Positions 51,635-60,955 of a stretch of DNA of 64,000 bases are shown one piece after another. The DNA is from Kordia sp045105435. Lineage in GTDB: Bacteria; Bacteroidota; Bacteroidia; Flavobacteriales; Flavobacteriaceae. The position numbers and the translations under genes were made by a program. The stretch covers positions 1 through 64,000 of the forward strand of contig NZ_JBGCDL010000047.1 of assembly GCF_045105435.1 (NCBI RefSeq), in the 5' to 3' direction. How positions within the stretch are numbered: the first letter of the stretch is position 1; the number at the start of each line of letters is the position of its first letter. The notes under the pieces are model-generated. The model was given only the letters and a program-made list of their open reading frames with translations. It made no database searches and was not told where the DNA came from.

Positions 51635-53757
51635 TCTATCATGGACAATTGAATTCGTTTGCGCGCTTCATCAACCTCAACAACGGTAACGGTTACATGT
51701 TGGTGTAGTTTTACAACCGAATTGACATCGCTGATAAATTCGTTTGCCAATTTTGAAATGTGTACCAAGCCACTTTCTTTGATTCCGATATCGACAAAAC
51801 AACCAAAATTGGTAATATTATTGACAATTCCTGGCAAAGACATGCCCACTTTTACGTCGGAAATTTTCTTTACATTCTTATCAAATTCAAAGAGTTTTGC
51901 TGCTTTTCGCGGATCAACGCCTGGTTTTTCCAATTCTTTTACAATGTCGTTTAATGTTGGTAAACCGATGGTTTCTGTGCAATAATTCTCCAATTTTATG
52001 TTGCTTAAAATCGCTTTGTTTCCAATTAACTCATCTACAGAAATTTTAGCGTCTTTTGCCATTTTTTCTACGATGTGATAACTTTCTGGATGTACTGTAG
52101 AATTATCTAACGGATGTTTGGCGTCTGTAATTCGCAAGAATGCTGCGGCTTGCTGAAACGCTTTTGGACCCAATCGCGGTACTTTTTTTAAGCTACTTCG
52201 TGAATCAATTTTTCCGTTTTCAGTTCTGAATTTCACCACATTTTCCGCCAAATTTGCACCAATTCCAGATACATAACTCAGCAACGCGCTACTGGCCGTA
52301 TTTACGTTGACACCAACGGCATTTACGCAGCTCATGACAACTGTATCGAGTTCATCTTTTAGTTTTGTTTGATCAACATCGTGCTGATACTGTCCAACTC
52401 CAATGGCTTTCGGATCAATTTTTACCAATTCAGCCAATGGATCTTTCAAACGTCTTCCGATGGAAACTGCACCACGAACCGTTACATCGTAATTTGGAAA
52501 TTCGGCACGTGCAATTTTAGATGCAGAATACACAGATGCGCCTGCTTCATTGACAATAAAGACTTGTAAATCGCGATCAAATTGAATTTTTTTGATGAAG
52601 AATTCCGTTTCACGCGAAGCTGTTCCGTTTCCAATTGCAATTGCCTGAATTTTATAGGCATTTACCAAGGAACGTATTTTTTTTCCTGCTTCTACATTTT
52701 TTCGCTGCGGCGGATGCGGATATATATTTTCATTATGCAATAAATCGCCTTTTTCGTCTAAACACACTACTTTACAACCCGATTTAAAACCTGGATCGAG
52801 TGCCAACACACGTTTTTGTCCCAATGGTGCGCCAAGTAATAATTGTTTTAAGTTTTCTGCAAATACCGAAATTGCCGTTCCATCTGCTTTTGCTTTTACA
52901 TCGTTCAAGACTTCATTGACAATTGCAGGCGCTAATAAGCGTTTGTATGCGTCTTCGATAGCCGTAAAAATTTGATCGGTACAGGATGTTTTATCTGTTT
53001 TAATGATAATTCTGTCCATTAAATCGATGGCTTCTTCTTTGTCAACAGCAACTTTTAGTTTGATGAAGCCTTCATTCTCGGCACGTAACATGGCTAGCAA
53101 TCTGTGTGAAGGTGTTCTTTGAAGTGATTCGCTCCAATCAAAATATTGCTTGTATTTCTGCGCTGTATCGTCGGCTATTTTTGCTTTGACTACTTTGGTT
53201 GTAATCGTAGCTTTTCGCTGATACAGACGTCTTATTTTGTTTCTAACGTATTCGTTTTCATTAATCCACTCTGCCATAATATGTCGCGCACCTTCAATAG
53301 CTTTTTCTACCGAAGCAACTTCTCCTTTTACAAAACGTTGTGCAGCATGGTTTATATCTTCATGTTGTTGTTTCATGATGATTTTTGCCAATGGTTCCAA
53401 TCCGTTTTCTTTGGCAACCGAAGCTTTGGTTTTGCGTTTTTTCTTGTAAGGTAAATAGATATCTTCTAGCGCGGTGAGTGTTTTTGCTTGCGCGATTTTT
53501 TCCTGTAATTGTGGCGTTAACGCATCTTGTTCCGTAATGGCTTTTAAGATGGTTTCTCGACGTTTTTCGAGTTCTGCAAAAGCCGTTTTTAATTTTACGA
53601 TTTGACCAATTTGTACTTCATCTAAGTTTCCTGTCATTTCTTTTCGATAACGTGATATGAAAGGAATTGTACAATCTTCATTCAGTAATTCAATAGTTTT
53701 GAGAATGCTTTTTTCTGGTATTGAAACGTGCGATTGTATGTACTGAAGTTCGGTCAT
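51631..53757 (-). CDS. tex: Tex-family RNA-binding transcription accessory protein
   Basis: 708 residues, normal length. N-terminal Tex-N helical domain (ISRYRKEMTGNLDEVQIGQI), YqgF-like RNase-H fold domain (RVLALDPGFKSGCKVVCLDEKG, ~323-344), helix-hairpin-helix region (VNTASSALLSYVSGIGANLA ~490-510; GKIDSRSSLKKVPRLGPKAFQQAAAFLRI is the second HhH) and a C-terminal S1 domain (VGMSLPGIVNNITNFGCFVDIG...). Binds nucleic acid and influences transcription. Convergent with the small lipoprotein gene and followed upstream by the repeat array. Parts of the quoted HhH segment are split only to locate it. Confidence 0.95.
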   Translation of the reverse strand: MTELQYIQSHVSIPEKSILKTIELLNEDCTIPFISRYRKEMTGNLDEVQIGQIVKLKTAFAELEKRRETILKAITEQDALTPQLQEKIAQAKTLTALEDIYLPYKKKRKTKASVAKENGLEPLAKIIMKQQHEDINHAAQRFVKGEVASVEKAIEGARHIMAEWINENEYVRNKIRRLYQRKATITTKVVKAKIADDTAQKYKQYFDWSESLQRTPSHRLLAMLRAENEGFIKLKVAVDKEEAIDLMDRIIIKTDKTSCTDQIFTAIEDAYKRLLAPAIVNEVLNDVKAKADGTAISVFAENLKQLLLGAPLGQKRVLALDPGFKSGCKVVCLDEKGDLLHNENIYPHPPQRKNVEAGKKIRSLVNAYKIQAIAIGNGTASRETEFFIKKIQFDRDLQVFIVNEAGASVYSASKIARAEFPNYDVTVRGAVSIGRRLKDPLAELVKIDPKAIGVGQYQHDVDQTKLKDELDTVVMSCVNAVGVNVNTASSALLSYVSGIGANLAENVVKFRTENGKIDSRSSLKKVPRLGPKAFQQAAAFLRITDAKHPLDNSTVHPESYHIVEKMAKDAKISVDELIGNKAILSNIKLENYCTETIGLPTLNDIVKELEKPGVDPRKAAKLFEFDKNVKKISDVKVGMSLPGIVNNITNFGCFVDIGIKESGLVHISKLANEFISDVNSVVKLHQHVTVTVVEVDEARKRIQLSMID

Positions 53758-53849
53758 GGAAGTCGTTTTTTCTTGGAAGATTGAAAAGTACTTTAAAATT
53801 CTTTTTTTACCACAGATTCAGGAATATTTTTTTTGGAGACTTCGTTTAG

Positions 53850-54300
53850 TTTGTTGGTGTGTTTATTTTTTTGATTCGTCAAATTATTTGAAACGTCTTT
53901 GCGAACGAAGTGAAGCAATCTGTTACTATAAAAATAGATTGTTGTTTGATTTTTTTTACCACGAATACACGAATTTTTAGTGTGTTGGTGTGTTTATTTG
54001 TTTGATTCGTCAAATTATTTGAAACGTCTTTGCGAACAAAGTGAAGCAATCTGTTGCTATAAAAATAGATTGTTGTTTGATTTTTTTACCACGAATACAC
54101 TAATTTTTAGTTTGTTGGTGTGTTTATTTGTTTGATTCGTCAAATTGTTTGAAACGTCTTTGCGAACGAAGTGAAGCAATCTGTTGCTATAAAAATGGGT
54201 TGTTGTTTGATTTTTTTACCACGAATACACGAATTTTTAGTGTGTTGGTGTGTTTATTTTTTTGATTCGTCAAATTGTTTGAAACGTCTTTGCGAACGAA
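53850..54300. repeat. Tandem array A, ~130 bp units, 3 full and 1 partial copy
   Basis: Copies begin near 53850, 53981, 54111 and 54241 (spacing 131, 130, 130). Each contains TTTGTTGGTGTGTTTATTT, then TTTGATTCGTCAAATT, GAAACGTCTTTGCGAAC and GAAGTGAAGCAATCTG, then ACCACGAATACAC. Copies are ~95 percent identical by eye. The GAAGTGAAGCAATCTG block is a flavobacterial dispersed motif. Confidence 0.9.
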
Positions 54301-54386
54301 GTGAAGCTATCTGCATATAATATAACGATGTTGTTTTTACAGAAACAGATTGCCACGTCATAAATTCCTCGCAAGGACGTTTCAAA
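54278..54386. repeat. Large inverted repeat joining arrays A and B
   Basis: 54278-54313 and 54346-54386 are imperfect reverse complements (TTTGAAACGTC... against ...GACGTTTCAAA), able to fold a ~35 bp hairpin with a ~32-base loop. The same pair recurs in the second B unit (about 54519-54627). Looks like a REP-type element. Confidence 0.75.
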
Positions 54387-54990
54387 ACAATCAGCAAATC
54401 CACATAACCATAAGCAAAATTCGTGACAAATCAGTATGCACAAACATGAACTACAAACAAACAATTCGTGCATTCGTGACAAAAAAGATTTTAGCTATTC
54501 GTATTGCATATTGAAATGCTTTGAAACATCATAACGAACGAAGTGAAGCTATCTGCATATAATATAACGATGTTGTTTTTACAGAAACAGATTGCCACGT
54601 CATAAATTCCTCGCAAGGACGTTTCAAAGCAATCAGCAAATTCACATAACCGTAAGCAAAATTCGTAATAAATCAGTATTTACAAACATGAACTACAAAC
54701 AAACAATTCGTGCATTCGTGACAAAAAATTTTTCAGCTATTCGTATTGCATATTGAAATGCTTTGAAACATCATAACGAACGAAGTGAATCTTTTTGCTT
54801 ATACGACAACCATCTTGTTTTTCACGAATCACCTAGCCAACTCACAACCGACCTGCAAGGACGTTTCAAAACAATCAGCAAATTCACATAACCGTAAGCA
54901 AAATTCGTGACAAATTAGTATGCACAAACATGAACTACAAACAAACAATTCGTGCATTCGTGACAAAAAAGATTTTAGCTATTCGTATCA
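54278..54990. repeat. Tandem array B, ~242 bp units, 3 copies
   Basis: Units start near 54293, 54535 and 54777 (period 242). They share GAACGAAGTGAAGCTATC, CAGATTGCCACGTC, CCTCGCAAGGACGTTTCAAA, a segment with CATGAACTACAAACAAACA and TTCGTGCATTCGTGACAAAA. The third copy is diverged in its first 60 bases. The first unit joins directly to array A. Confidence 0.9.
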
Positions 54991-55206
54991 GCTTTGCCTG
55001 TTGGTGTTTTGATATCTGAAATTTCATTTGAAAATCTGAATACTAACAGCTAAATACTCAATACTTTTTTTAGCTGGTTTGTAGGCATCAGTTACAAACT
55101 TGCGCTAGCGTAGAAGCTTCAAATTAACGAATTAACGAATTGGCAACTTAAAAAACAGCAACCGTACTAGCGTACGTTCTCGCGGAAGCGAAAAAAATTT
55201 AGGTAC

Positions 55207-55240
55207 AAAAAAACGCATCAGTAAAAAACCAATGCGCTTT
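55207..55240 (-). terminator. Probable terminator of the DUF4837 gene
   Basis: On the minus strand GCGCATTGG..., a short loop, ...ATGCG then a run of seven T. The stem has only five to six strong pairs, so it is weak. Confidence 0.45.
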
Positions 55241-55264
55241 CAGTATTTTATATACTTGTGTTAT

Positions 55265-56251
55265 TTATTCCTCAATTTTTAAGGATTTTAGGATGGCTTC
55301 TATTTCAAACATAAAATCCCTTTTGTCTTCCGATGGCGCAAAGGTAAATCCTTCAATAACCACCAAACGATCGTTTGCTTTGTCTTCGACAACATAGTTG
55401 AGGAATGGTCCTGCCATTTGAAAGTTATATACTTCCCACATTCCTTTGGTTTCAAACGCAGGTTTTTTGTCAATCGTAGCATTGTATAAATAGGGCGTAT
55501 ATGCTTTTTCTGTAATCATATACATGGTTTCAGGATCTCTTCCTGGCACGTATACTTCTCCGATAGAATCGCGCATTTTTATGATGGCATCAATCGTTGT
55601 ACTGTCTTTCGGAATACTTCCAAACGGCAATGTGTACGCGATGATATTCATGGTTCCTGTTTTGACTTTACGCTCAAACCAAACAAAGTTTTTTTCATTT
55701 TTCACCATTTTGTATACGGACGGAATGTTGAGTGCTATTCCGAAAGTTTCTTGCAGCGCTTTTTCTTGATTCATGGAACCTCGAATATATTGTTGCTTGG
55801 CAATTAACTCATTTTGTTTGAAATCACTAATAGAGTTTTCTGAGTTTTCTTTGAGTTGTGTTATAATTTCATCATCCGTTCCAGTAACATACACCATTTT
55901 TTGCGGTTTGGAGTATACGTTTTCACGCACTTGGAATTGTTTTTTGTCAGATGGTTGTACTACTAAAACACTTCTGTAGGTTCTGATTTGTTTTTTAAAT
56001 ACTTGTGGACTGACTTGTTTTAATGAGAAGATTGGTTCTTCCATTGGCAAACCATCAGTTGGCACTCCGTAAATACTACGAATACTATCACCAACTTTTC
56101 CTTTCCATTGGTCGCTATCTATGACAACCACGATCATGTTCATTTTTCCAGAAGATAATGGCAAGTATCGTTGTGCCACATCTTTATCTTTTGGGTCTTC
56201 ACATGCAGAAAATAATGCAAGGACGAATAAGAATGCGTATAGTTTTTTCAC
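55265..56251 (-). CDS. DUF4837-family lipoprotein
   Basis: 328 residues. Signal peptide with lipobox FSACEDP (Cys ~17). The body contains GKMNMIVVVIDSDQWKG (~36-52), the hallmark opening of DUF4837, and ENVYSKPQKMVYVTG. Family function unknown; an outer-membrane or periplasm-facing lipoprotein is expected. It follows an MltD-like transglycosylase gene by 26 bases and is likely in its operon, which hints at an envelope role. Confidence 0.85.
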   Translation of the reverse strand: MKKLYAFLFVLALFSACEDPKDKDVAQRYLPLSSGKMNMIVVVIDSDQWKGKVGDSIRSIYGVPTDGLPMEEPIFSLKQVSPQVFKKQIRTYRSVLVVQPSDKKQFQVRENVYSKPQKMVYVTGTDDEIITQLKENSENSISDFKQNELIAKQQYIRGSMNQEKALQETFGIALNIPSVYKMVKNEKNFVWFERKVKTGTMNIIAYTLPFGSIPKDSTTIDAIIKMRDSIGEVYVPGRDPETMYMITEKAYTPYLYNATIDKKPAFETKGMWEVYNFQMAGPFLNYVVEDKANDRLVVIEGFTFAPSEDKRDFMFEIEAILKSLKIEE

Positions 56252-56277
56252 GTGTAATCGGTTTTTATAAGTGTTTA

Positions 56278-57921
56278 TTATTTTTTAGAAACCCGCAACG
56301 TCATTCCAGGTTTTAGTTTGTTGCCACTAATATCGTTCCATTTTTTAATATTCTTCACAGAAATTCCAGGGAATTTTTGCGCAATGCTCCACAAAGAGTC
56401 GCCAGACTTGACAACGTAGGTTTTTGCATTTTTTATGTTTTTTTTCTGCTTGGATGCTTTTTTATTGGCAAAACCAGGTTTTCTTGGATATACGGTTAAG
56501 CGTTGTCCTATTCGCAATCGGTTAGATCGAAGTCCATTCCATCGTTTTAAGTCACTTACACGCACACCAAATTTTCGGGCTATTTTTCCTAAATAATCTC
56601 CTTGTCGTACACGGTAACGCGTACGTTTTTCCATTTCAAAAAGTTGTGGTAATGGTTTTTCGCGTTTGGCTAATTCCTTTTTCGCCAATGCGTAAATAGC
56701 TTCTTCGTTGTTTACAAATTTCCCCACTTCTTTTACAGGCAATCGTAAGGTATAGTTTCTTCCTTTTATGTGAGGAATGATGTCTAGTTTATACGACGGA
56801 TTGAAAAATTGTAAGTCTTCTACTTTTACGTTTAATACTTCCGAAATTTGATCGAAAGTCAACAATTGCTTTACTTGAATAGTATCCGTTGCAAAGTGTG
56901 GAATTTCTATTTTTTCGACTTGAAAACCGTGTTCATCTGCATATTCAAAAATGTACATTGTTGCCAAGAATGCGGGTAAATATCCGGCCGTTTCTCGTGG
57001 TAAGTTTTTACGAATATTCCAGTAATTTTCATATCCGCCAGAACGTCTAATGGCTTTTGAAACGTTTCCTGGACCTGAGTTGTAAGCGGCTAAGGCTAAA
57101 TCCCAATCGCCAAATATTTTGTATAAGCTTGCTAAGTATTGACAGGCTGCTTTGGTTGATTTTTCAGGATCGCTACGTTCATCAACATACGAACTCACGT
57201 TAAGATCGTATTGTTTTCCTGTTTGATACATAAATTGCCATAAACCTGTAGCGCCAACGCGTGAACGTGCTTTTGGATTTAAGGCAGATTCTACAATTGC
57301 TAAGTATTTTACTTCTAGTGGAATGTTGTAATTGTCCAATTCTTGCTCAAACATTGGAAAGTAGTATTGACTTTTTTTCATTAAGCGTTCCATCGATTTT
57401 TTGTGTCTTTTTAAGAATCTTCTAATGACACTTTCTAGTGATGGATTGTACTCAATGTTAAACGGTGTTTTTGCGTTTAATCGTTCCAAACGCGCTTTTA
57501 AGGTATCGGTTGGCAAGTCTTGAAAAACAACTGGCTCATATTTTAACGCTGAGATTTCTTTGTGAATGGTATCAAACAATTCGACTCCGCCAAGTTCACG
57601 AAGCCACAAACTGTCTATTTCGGCTGCTTTTTTATTGTCTAGCAACTCATAACTTTCGTTTATTTTGTTTAATTCTTTGTTACCATCTAAAGCTGTTTTA
57701 GTGCTGTCTAATTGCGGAAGCACCTCATCTACAGAACGTTTGATTTCGTTTTTGGTATCAAGAAAAATGGTATCGGTCATGACGGTTTTTTTACCATCAA
57801 GAATGATTGTGTCTTTTATGATTTTGAAAGTCAGTTTTTCTTTTGCTGGCTTTTTGTCGTCTTCTTGGGCAGTTCCCACAAAGGCAAGAAGTAAGAATGC
57901 TATGCTAAAGAGGTATTTCAT
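56278..57921 (-). CDS. mltD: MltD-like lytic transglycosylase with two LysM domains
   Basis: 547 residues from MKYLFSIAFLLLAFVGTAQ, a signal peptide; the frame is open to 57987, but the first 22 residues mask it. SLT domain (~190-340) with catalytic Glu in YLAIVESALNPKARSRVGATGLWQ region (~208-231), followed by YNSGPGNVSKAI. Two LysM domains: YRVRQGDYLGKIARKFG (~440) and TYVVKSGDSLWSIAQKF (~500). Cleaves the glycan strands of peptidoglycan to 1,6-anhydro products. The ~110 residues before the SLT domain are Lys/Asp/Glu rich. Confidence 0.93.
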   Translation of the reverse strand: MKYLFSIAFLLLAFVGTAQEDDKKPAKEKLTFKIIKDTIILDGKKTVMTDTIFLDTKNEIKRSVDEVLPQLDSTKTALDGNKELNKINESYELLDNKKAAEIDSLWLRELGGVELFDTIHKEISALKYEPVVFQDLPTDTLKARLERLNAKTPFNIEYNPSLESVIRRFLKRHKKSMERLMKKSQYYFPMFEQELDNYNIPLEVKYLAIVESALNPKARSRVGATGLWQFMYQTGKQYDLNVSSYVDERSDPEKSTKAACQYLASLYKIFGDWDLALAAYNSGPGNVSKAIRRSGGYENYWNIRKNLPRETAGYLPAFLATMYIFEYADEHGFQVEKIEIPHFATDTIQVKQLLTFDQISEVLNVKVEDLQFFNPSYKLDIIPHIKGRNYTLRLPVKEVGKFVNNEEAIYALAKKELAKREKPLPQLFEMEKRTRYRVRQGDYLGKIARKFGVRVSDLKRWNGLRSNRLRIGQRLTVYPRKPGFANKKASKQKKNIKNAKTYVVKSGDSLWSIAQKFPGISVKNIKKWNDISGNKLKPGMTLRVSKK

Positions 57922-58008
57922 GTATTCTAAGTTGTTTATCGTTTTGTAAGCTGTTCTCGATATAAGAATTGCGAATATTATACGCAAAGTATTTAAAAAT
58001 TAGATGTT

Positions 58009-58083
58009 TGTCAGTTCGAGCGCAGTCGAGAACACTAGAAAACTATACGTTTCAATCGAATCTCGACTGCGCTCGATTTGACA
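58009..58083. repeat. Flavobacterial dispersed palindrome
   Basis: Two 23-base arms (58009-58031 and 58061-58083) match as reverse complements at 21 of 23 positions around a 29-base loop. Core motif TCGAGCGCAGTCGAGA. Same general class as 60663-60782. Confidence 0.85.
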
Positions 58084-58217
58084 TTTATCGTACAATATTA
58101 AAAATCAAATACATAACGATAAAGTTATATCGAACAGACGTTATTTGTGTTATTAATAACGTGATTGTTGCTAAATTCGTGTTTTTTCTTCAGATTTTGA
58201 AATTCCCAGATACTAAA

Positions 58218-58248
58218 AAAAGTCTAACTACAGGAATTAGACTTTTTG
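58218..58248. terminator. Terminator of pgk, bidirectional
   Basis: AAAAAGTCTAA (58218-58228), a 9-base loop and TTAGACTTTTT (58238-58248). Perfect 11-bp stem; A/T tails on both strands. Confidence 0.85.
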
Positions 58249-58272
58249 ATATGTGTTTTTTTATGTTGTTTT

Positions 58273-59460
58273 TTACGCTAATATCGCCGCAATTCCAGGC
58301 AATGTTTTTCCTTCTAGGCTTTCTAACATGGCGCCGCCACCTGTACTTACGTAACTTACTTTTGGTTCAAAACCGAATTGTTTTACGGCAGCAACAGAAT
58401 CGCCTCCACCAACTAATGAAAACGCTCCGTTTTTGGTTGCTTCTGCAATGGCATCACCTAACGCAATGGTTCCTTTGGCAAAGTTTGGCATTTCAAATAC
58501 GCCCAAAGGTCCGTTCCAAAGTATAGTTTTTGATTTTGCTATGACTTCTGCAAATTTTGCTTGTGTTGCTGGTCCGGCATCTAAGCCCATCCAATTGTCG
58601 GGAATTTGAGTTACATCTACAATTTTTGTTGTTGCATCATTAGAAAATGCGTCTGCAATTACAGAATCGACAGGCAAATGAATGGTTACATTTTTAGCTT
58701 CTGCTTGTTTCATTATTTCTTTTGCCAACTCCATTTTATCATCTTCCACAAGTGAATCTCCAATGCTTCCGCCTTGTGCTTTGATGAATGTAAACGTCAT
58801 TCCGCCACCAATAATTAGGTGATCTATTTTATCTAAGATATTGTCAATAATTGTAATTTTTGAAGATACTTTCGCACCACCAAGTACAGCCGTTACAGGT
58901 TTTTCGCCAGTTTTCATCACTTTGGCAATACTTTCTATTTCTTTAGCGAGTAACAAGCCAAAACATTTATTATCTGCAAAGTTTTGTGCAATTACTGCCG
59001 TTGAAGCGTGCGCTCTGTGTGCCGTACCAAATGCGTCATTTACATAGATATCTCCGTGTTTTGCCAATTGTGCTGCAAACACTTCGTTACCTCCTTTTTC
59101 TTCTTCGTGAAAACGTAAATTTTCTAATAGCAATACTTCGCCATTTTCCAATTCAGCCACAGCTTTATTTGCTTCTTCACCAATACAGTTTCCGGCAAAT
59201 TTTACTTGTACACCAATAATTTGAGAAACAACTTCAACAATGTGACGTAGCGAAAATTCTTCTTGAAATCCTTTTGGTCTTCCTAAATGCGACATTAATA
59301 CACAACTTCCGCCATCTTCCAATATTTTGATAATTGTTGGTTTTGCGGCACGAATACGTGTATCGTCAGTGACTTGAAATTGATCGTTTAACGGTACATT
59401 AAAATCTACTCGAATTAATGCTTTTTTATCTTTAAAATTAAAATCGTTTAGCGTTTTCAC
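58273..59460 (-). CDS. pgk: Phosphoglycerate kinase
   Basis: 395 residues, standard length. RVDFNVPLND (residues 17-26), SHLGRPKGFQEEFSL (~58-72), FGTAHRAHAST (~139-149), GGAKVSSK (~194-201) and WNGPLGVFE (~318-326), with the C-terminal SLVGGGDSVAAVKQFG. ATP-producing step of glycolysis. Upstream it overlaps the DUF2652 gene by four bases, so the two share a transcript. Confidence 0.98.
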   Translation of the reverse strand: MKTLNDFNFKDKKALIRVDFNVPLNDQFQVTDDTRIRAAKPTIIKILEDGGSCVLMSHLGRPKGFQEEFSLRHIVEVVSQIIGVQVKFAGNCIGEEANKAVAELENGEVLLLENLRFHEEEKGGNEVFAAQLAKHGDIYVNDAFGTAHRAHASTAVIAQNFADNKCFGLLLAKEIESIAKVMKTGEKPVTAVLGGAKVSSKITIIDNILDKIDHLIIGGGMTFTFIKAQGGSIGDSLVEDDKMELAKEIMKQAEAKNVTIHLPVDSVIADAFSNDATTKIVDVTQIPDNWMGLDAGPATQAKFAEVIAKSKTILWNGPLGVFEMPNFAKGTIALGDAIAEATKNGAFSLVGGGDSVAAVKQFGFEPKVSYVSTGGGAMLESLEGKTLPGIAAILA

Positions 59461-60539
59461 GGTTTGGTTTTTAAGTTAAATTCTTGTGTTTTAAATCCTG
59501 AATCAGCAAGCAATATAAGTTCTTTTATATTTTCGGGAACGACTTTTTTGAAGTTTTTTTTCATCAAACGTTTTAGTAAGATACCAAACGGCTTAAAATC
59601 GACAAATACTTCTATTTTGAGTCGCGTTTTTTGATCATTTTCAGCTTCTAATACATAATATATATTCAGTTTTTTGGTGAATGAAACTTCCGTAGTTGAT
59701 TCGCCATAAACCAATTGATTTTTTGCAACTTTTTTTGTGACTGTCGTCGGATTGATTGTCGTTTTATCAATTAGACATTTGTGCTTGTCTCCTATTCTAT
59801 TGACGCGATTTTTTTCGTATTCAACTTTATCAATTCCTTTTGCCCATAGCAAACGATAATCAAAATTACTGATGATTTCATAAAGTTCTAATAGTGGCAA
59901 ATTGATACTTGCTGCTGTGCTGTAAATATTGTGTTTTGGCACATTGTCAGGAATTGGCGAAATTTCTGGAAGTTCACTTTTATACTCGGAAAGTGATTCA
60001 TACGCATAGGTAATGTCTCCAAAATCGTAATTGGCTTGCAATTGGTTTTCTGCTATTTTAATCGCTTCTTTATCAACATCTTCCGTAAGTAATACATATT
60101 CGGATATTGGCACATCATTTTTGAGCAATCGATGTACTTTGATGACATTGGGTCCATAAGGTTTGTTGGAATCTTTGATGGAAATAAATTCTATTTCGCC
60201 ATAATGCACTACAAATTTCAACGATAAGTTGTAAACCGATGAACATGCACCACATTGACAAATTTTTTCGTATTCGTAGCGTTTTAAGTACGTATGAAAC
60301 GCCACATACATTCGCTTTACTTGTTCGCGAATTTGTTTGATATTCGTTTCTTGTTCAATTTTGTAGAAAAAGAGCGCATCGCCTTCTATTTCTGCCAATT
60401 GCAAACCTGTAGTATTATTATCTATCAGTAATTCAAGGAGTTCCGAAATGATATGACGACTGTGCTGAATTGCCGTATGTTGTACAAATTCGGTAAATCC
60501 GGAGATATCAGGAATAAAAAGAAGCGCTTTGTCCGCCAT
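59457..60539 (-). CDS. DUF2652 protein: cyclase-like domain plus SRPBCC-like domain
   Basis: 360 residues from MADKALLFIPDISGFTEFVQ; the open frame extends to 60668, but the first 43 residues pass through the promoter box at 60647-60654 and are dropped. Residues 1-175 resemble a class III nucleotidyl cyclase: PDISGFTEF and IEGDALFFY carry the two metal-binding Asp. The substrate-specifying Asn in the GPNVIKVHRLLK helix is replaced. CQCGAC (~99-104) may bind metal. Residues ~195-355 look like SRPBCC (START-like). Could be a degenerate cyclase used for ligand or protein binding. Coupled to pgk by a 4-base overlap. Confidence 0.8.
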   Translation of the reverse strand: MADKALLFIPDISGFTEFVQHTAIQHSRHIISELLELLIDNNTTGLQLAEIEGDALFFYKIEQETNIKQIREQVKRMYVAFHTYLKRYEYEKICQCGACSSVYNLSLKFVVHYGEIEFISIKDSNKPYGPNVIKVHRLLKNDVPISEYVLLTEDVDKEAIKIAENQLQANYDFGDITYAYESLSEYKSELPEISPIPDNVPKHNIYSTAASINLPLLELYEIISNFDYRLLWAKGIDKVEYEKNRVNRIGDKHKCLIDKTTINPTTVTKKVAKNQLVYGESTTEVSFTKKLNIYYVLEAENDQKTRLKIEVFVDFKPFGILLKRLMKKNFKKVVPENIKELILLADSGFKTQEFNLKTKP

Positions 60540-60646
60540 GTTGGTTGGTTTTCGATCGAGTTTCTGTAAAGATATTGAGTTTGTCGTAATTATTGGCAAT
60601 TCCTTTTGAAAGTAATTTTTAACTAACCCGTTGTACATTTTGAATT

Positions 60647-60654
60647 CAAAAGTA
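60647..60654 (-). promoter_or_regulatory. -7 promoter box of the DUF2652/pgk unit
   Basis: TACTTTTG on the minus strand. It lies 108 bases before the ATG at 60539, giving a ~100-base leader. No -33 TTG nearby. Confidence 0.45.
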
Positions 60655-60662
60655 TAACGAAA

Positions 60663-60782
60663 CGTCATTTCGAGTGATTTTGAGGTACGAAAAATCGTAT
60701 CGAGAACTGTTTAGTACAAAATATTCTATTCTCGATACAAATTTCACTCATTTTCAATCGTAAAATTCACTCGAATTGACGA
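60663..60782. repeat. Second flavobacterial dispersed palindrome
   Basis: The left arm (60663-60706, CGTCATTTCGAGTGA... TATCGAGAAC) and right arm (60727-60782, ...TCTCGATAC... TCGAATTGACG) are imperfect reverse complements. The CGTCA/TGACG ends and the TCGAG core resemble the 58009 element, but it is longer and more diverged. Confidence 0.75.
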
Positions 60783-60955
60783 AATTTTATCAAAATGCAC
60801 AACAGGTTTTAACTATTTTTCTTTTATCACAAAAAAAGAAATATTCTCAAAAAAAGCAGCATTTATTAATGAATTAGAAAAAATTACAGTCTTGTATTTA
60901 TGATTTCGTAATTTTTTGTTATTTTGATGTATCTATAATTTTTGAATTTAGTCCT

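Larger units (their letters stand above)
53758..55264. other. Gene-free 1.5 kb repeat region
   Basis: Lies between the start of tex and the end of the DUF4837 gene. Short open frames here (for example 53756-53980 and 54270-54482) are spurious because they run through the repeats. It contains two repeat arrays described separately; the remainder (54990-55205) is AT-rich with no recognised feature. No tRNA or transposase gene. Confidence 0.75.
57922..58272. other. Intergenic region between pgk and mltD, 351 bases
   Basis: Contains a dispersed palindrome (58009-58083) and the pgk terminator (58218-58248). No clear -7 box for mltD; ATACTTTG near its start has only a one-base spacer error. Confidence 0.55.
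60540..60955. other. Divergent intergenic region, 416 bases
   Basis: Between the DUF2652 gene (minus) and the small secreted protein gene (plus). Holds the DUF2652 promoter box, a palindromic repeat (60663-60782) and AT-rich DNA with a near-consensus promoter for the plus-strand gene (TTG 60916-60918 and TATAATTTTTG at 60934-60944). Confidence 0.6.

Noticed and set aside
53756..53980. 74-residue open frame at the tex/repeat border
   Set aside because: Runs through repeat array A and has no signal or family features.
53850..54990. CRISPR array
   Set aside because: Repeat units are 130 and 242 bp without unique spacers, and no cas gene is nearby; tandem intergenic repeats fit better.
57969..58526. 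185-residue plus-strand open frame across the pgk terminator
   Set aside because: Crosses a palindrome and a terminator and is antisense to pgk; not a gene.
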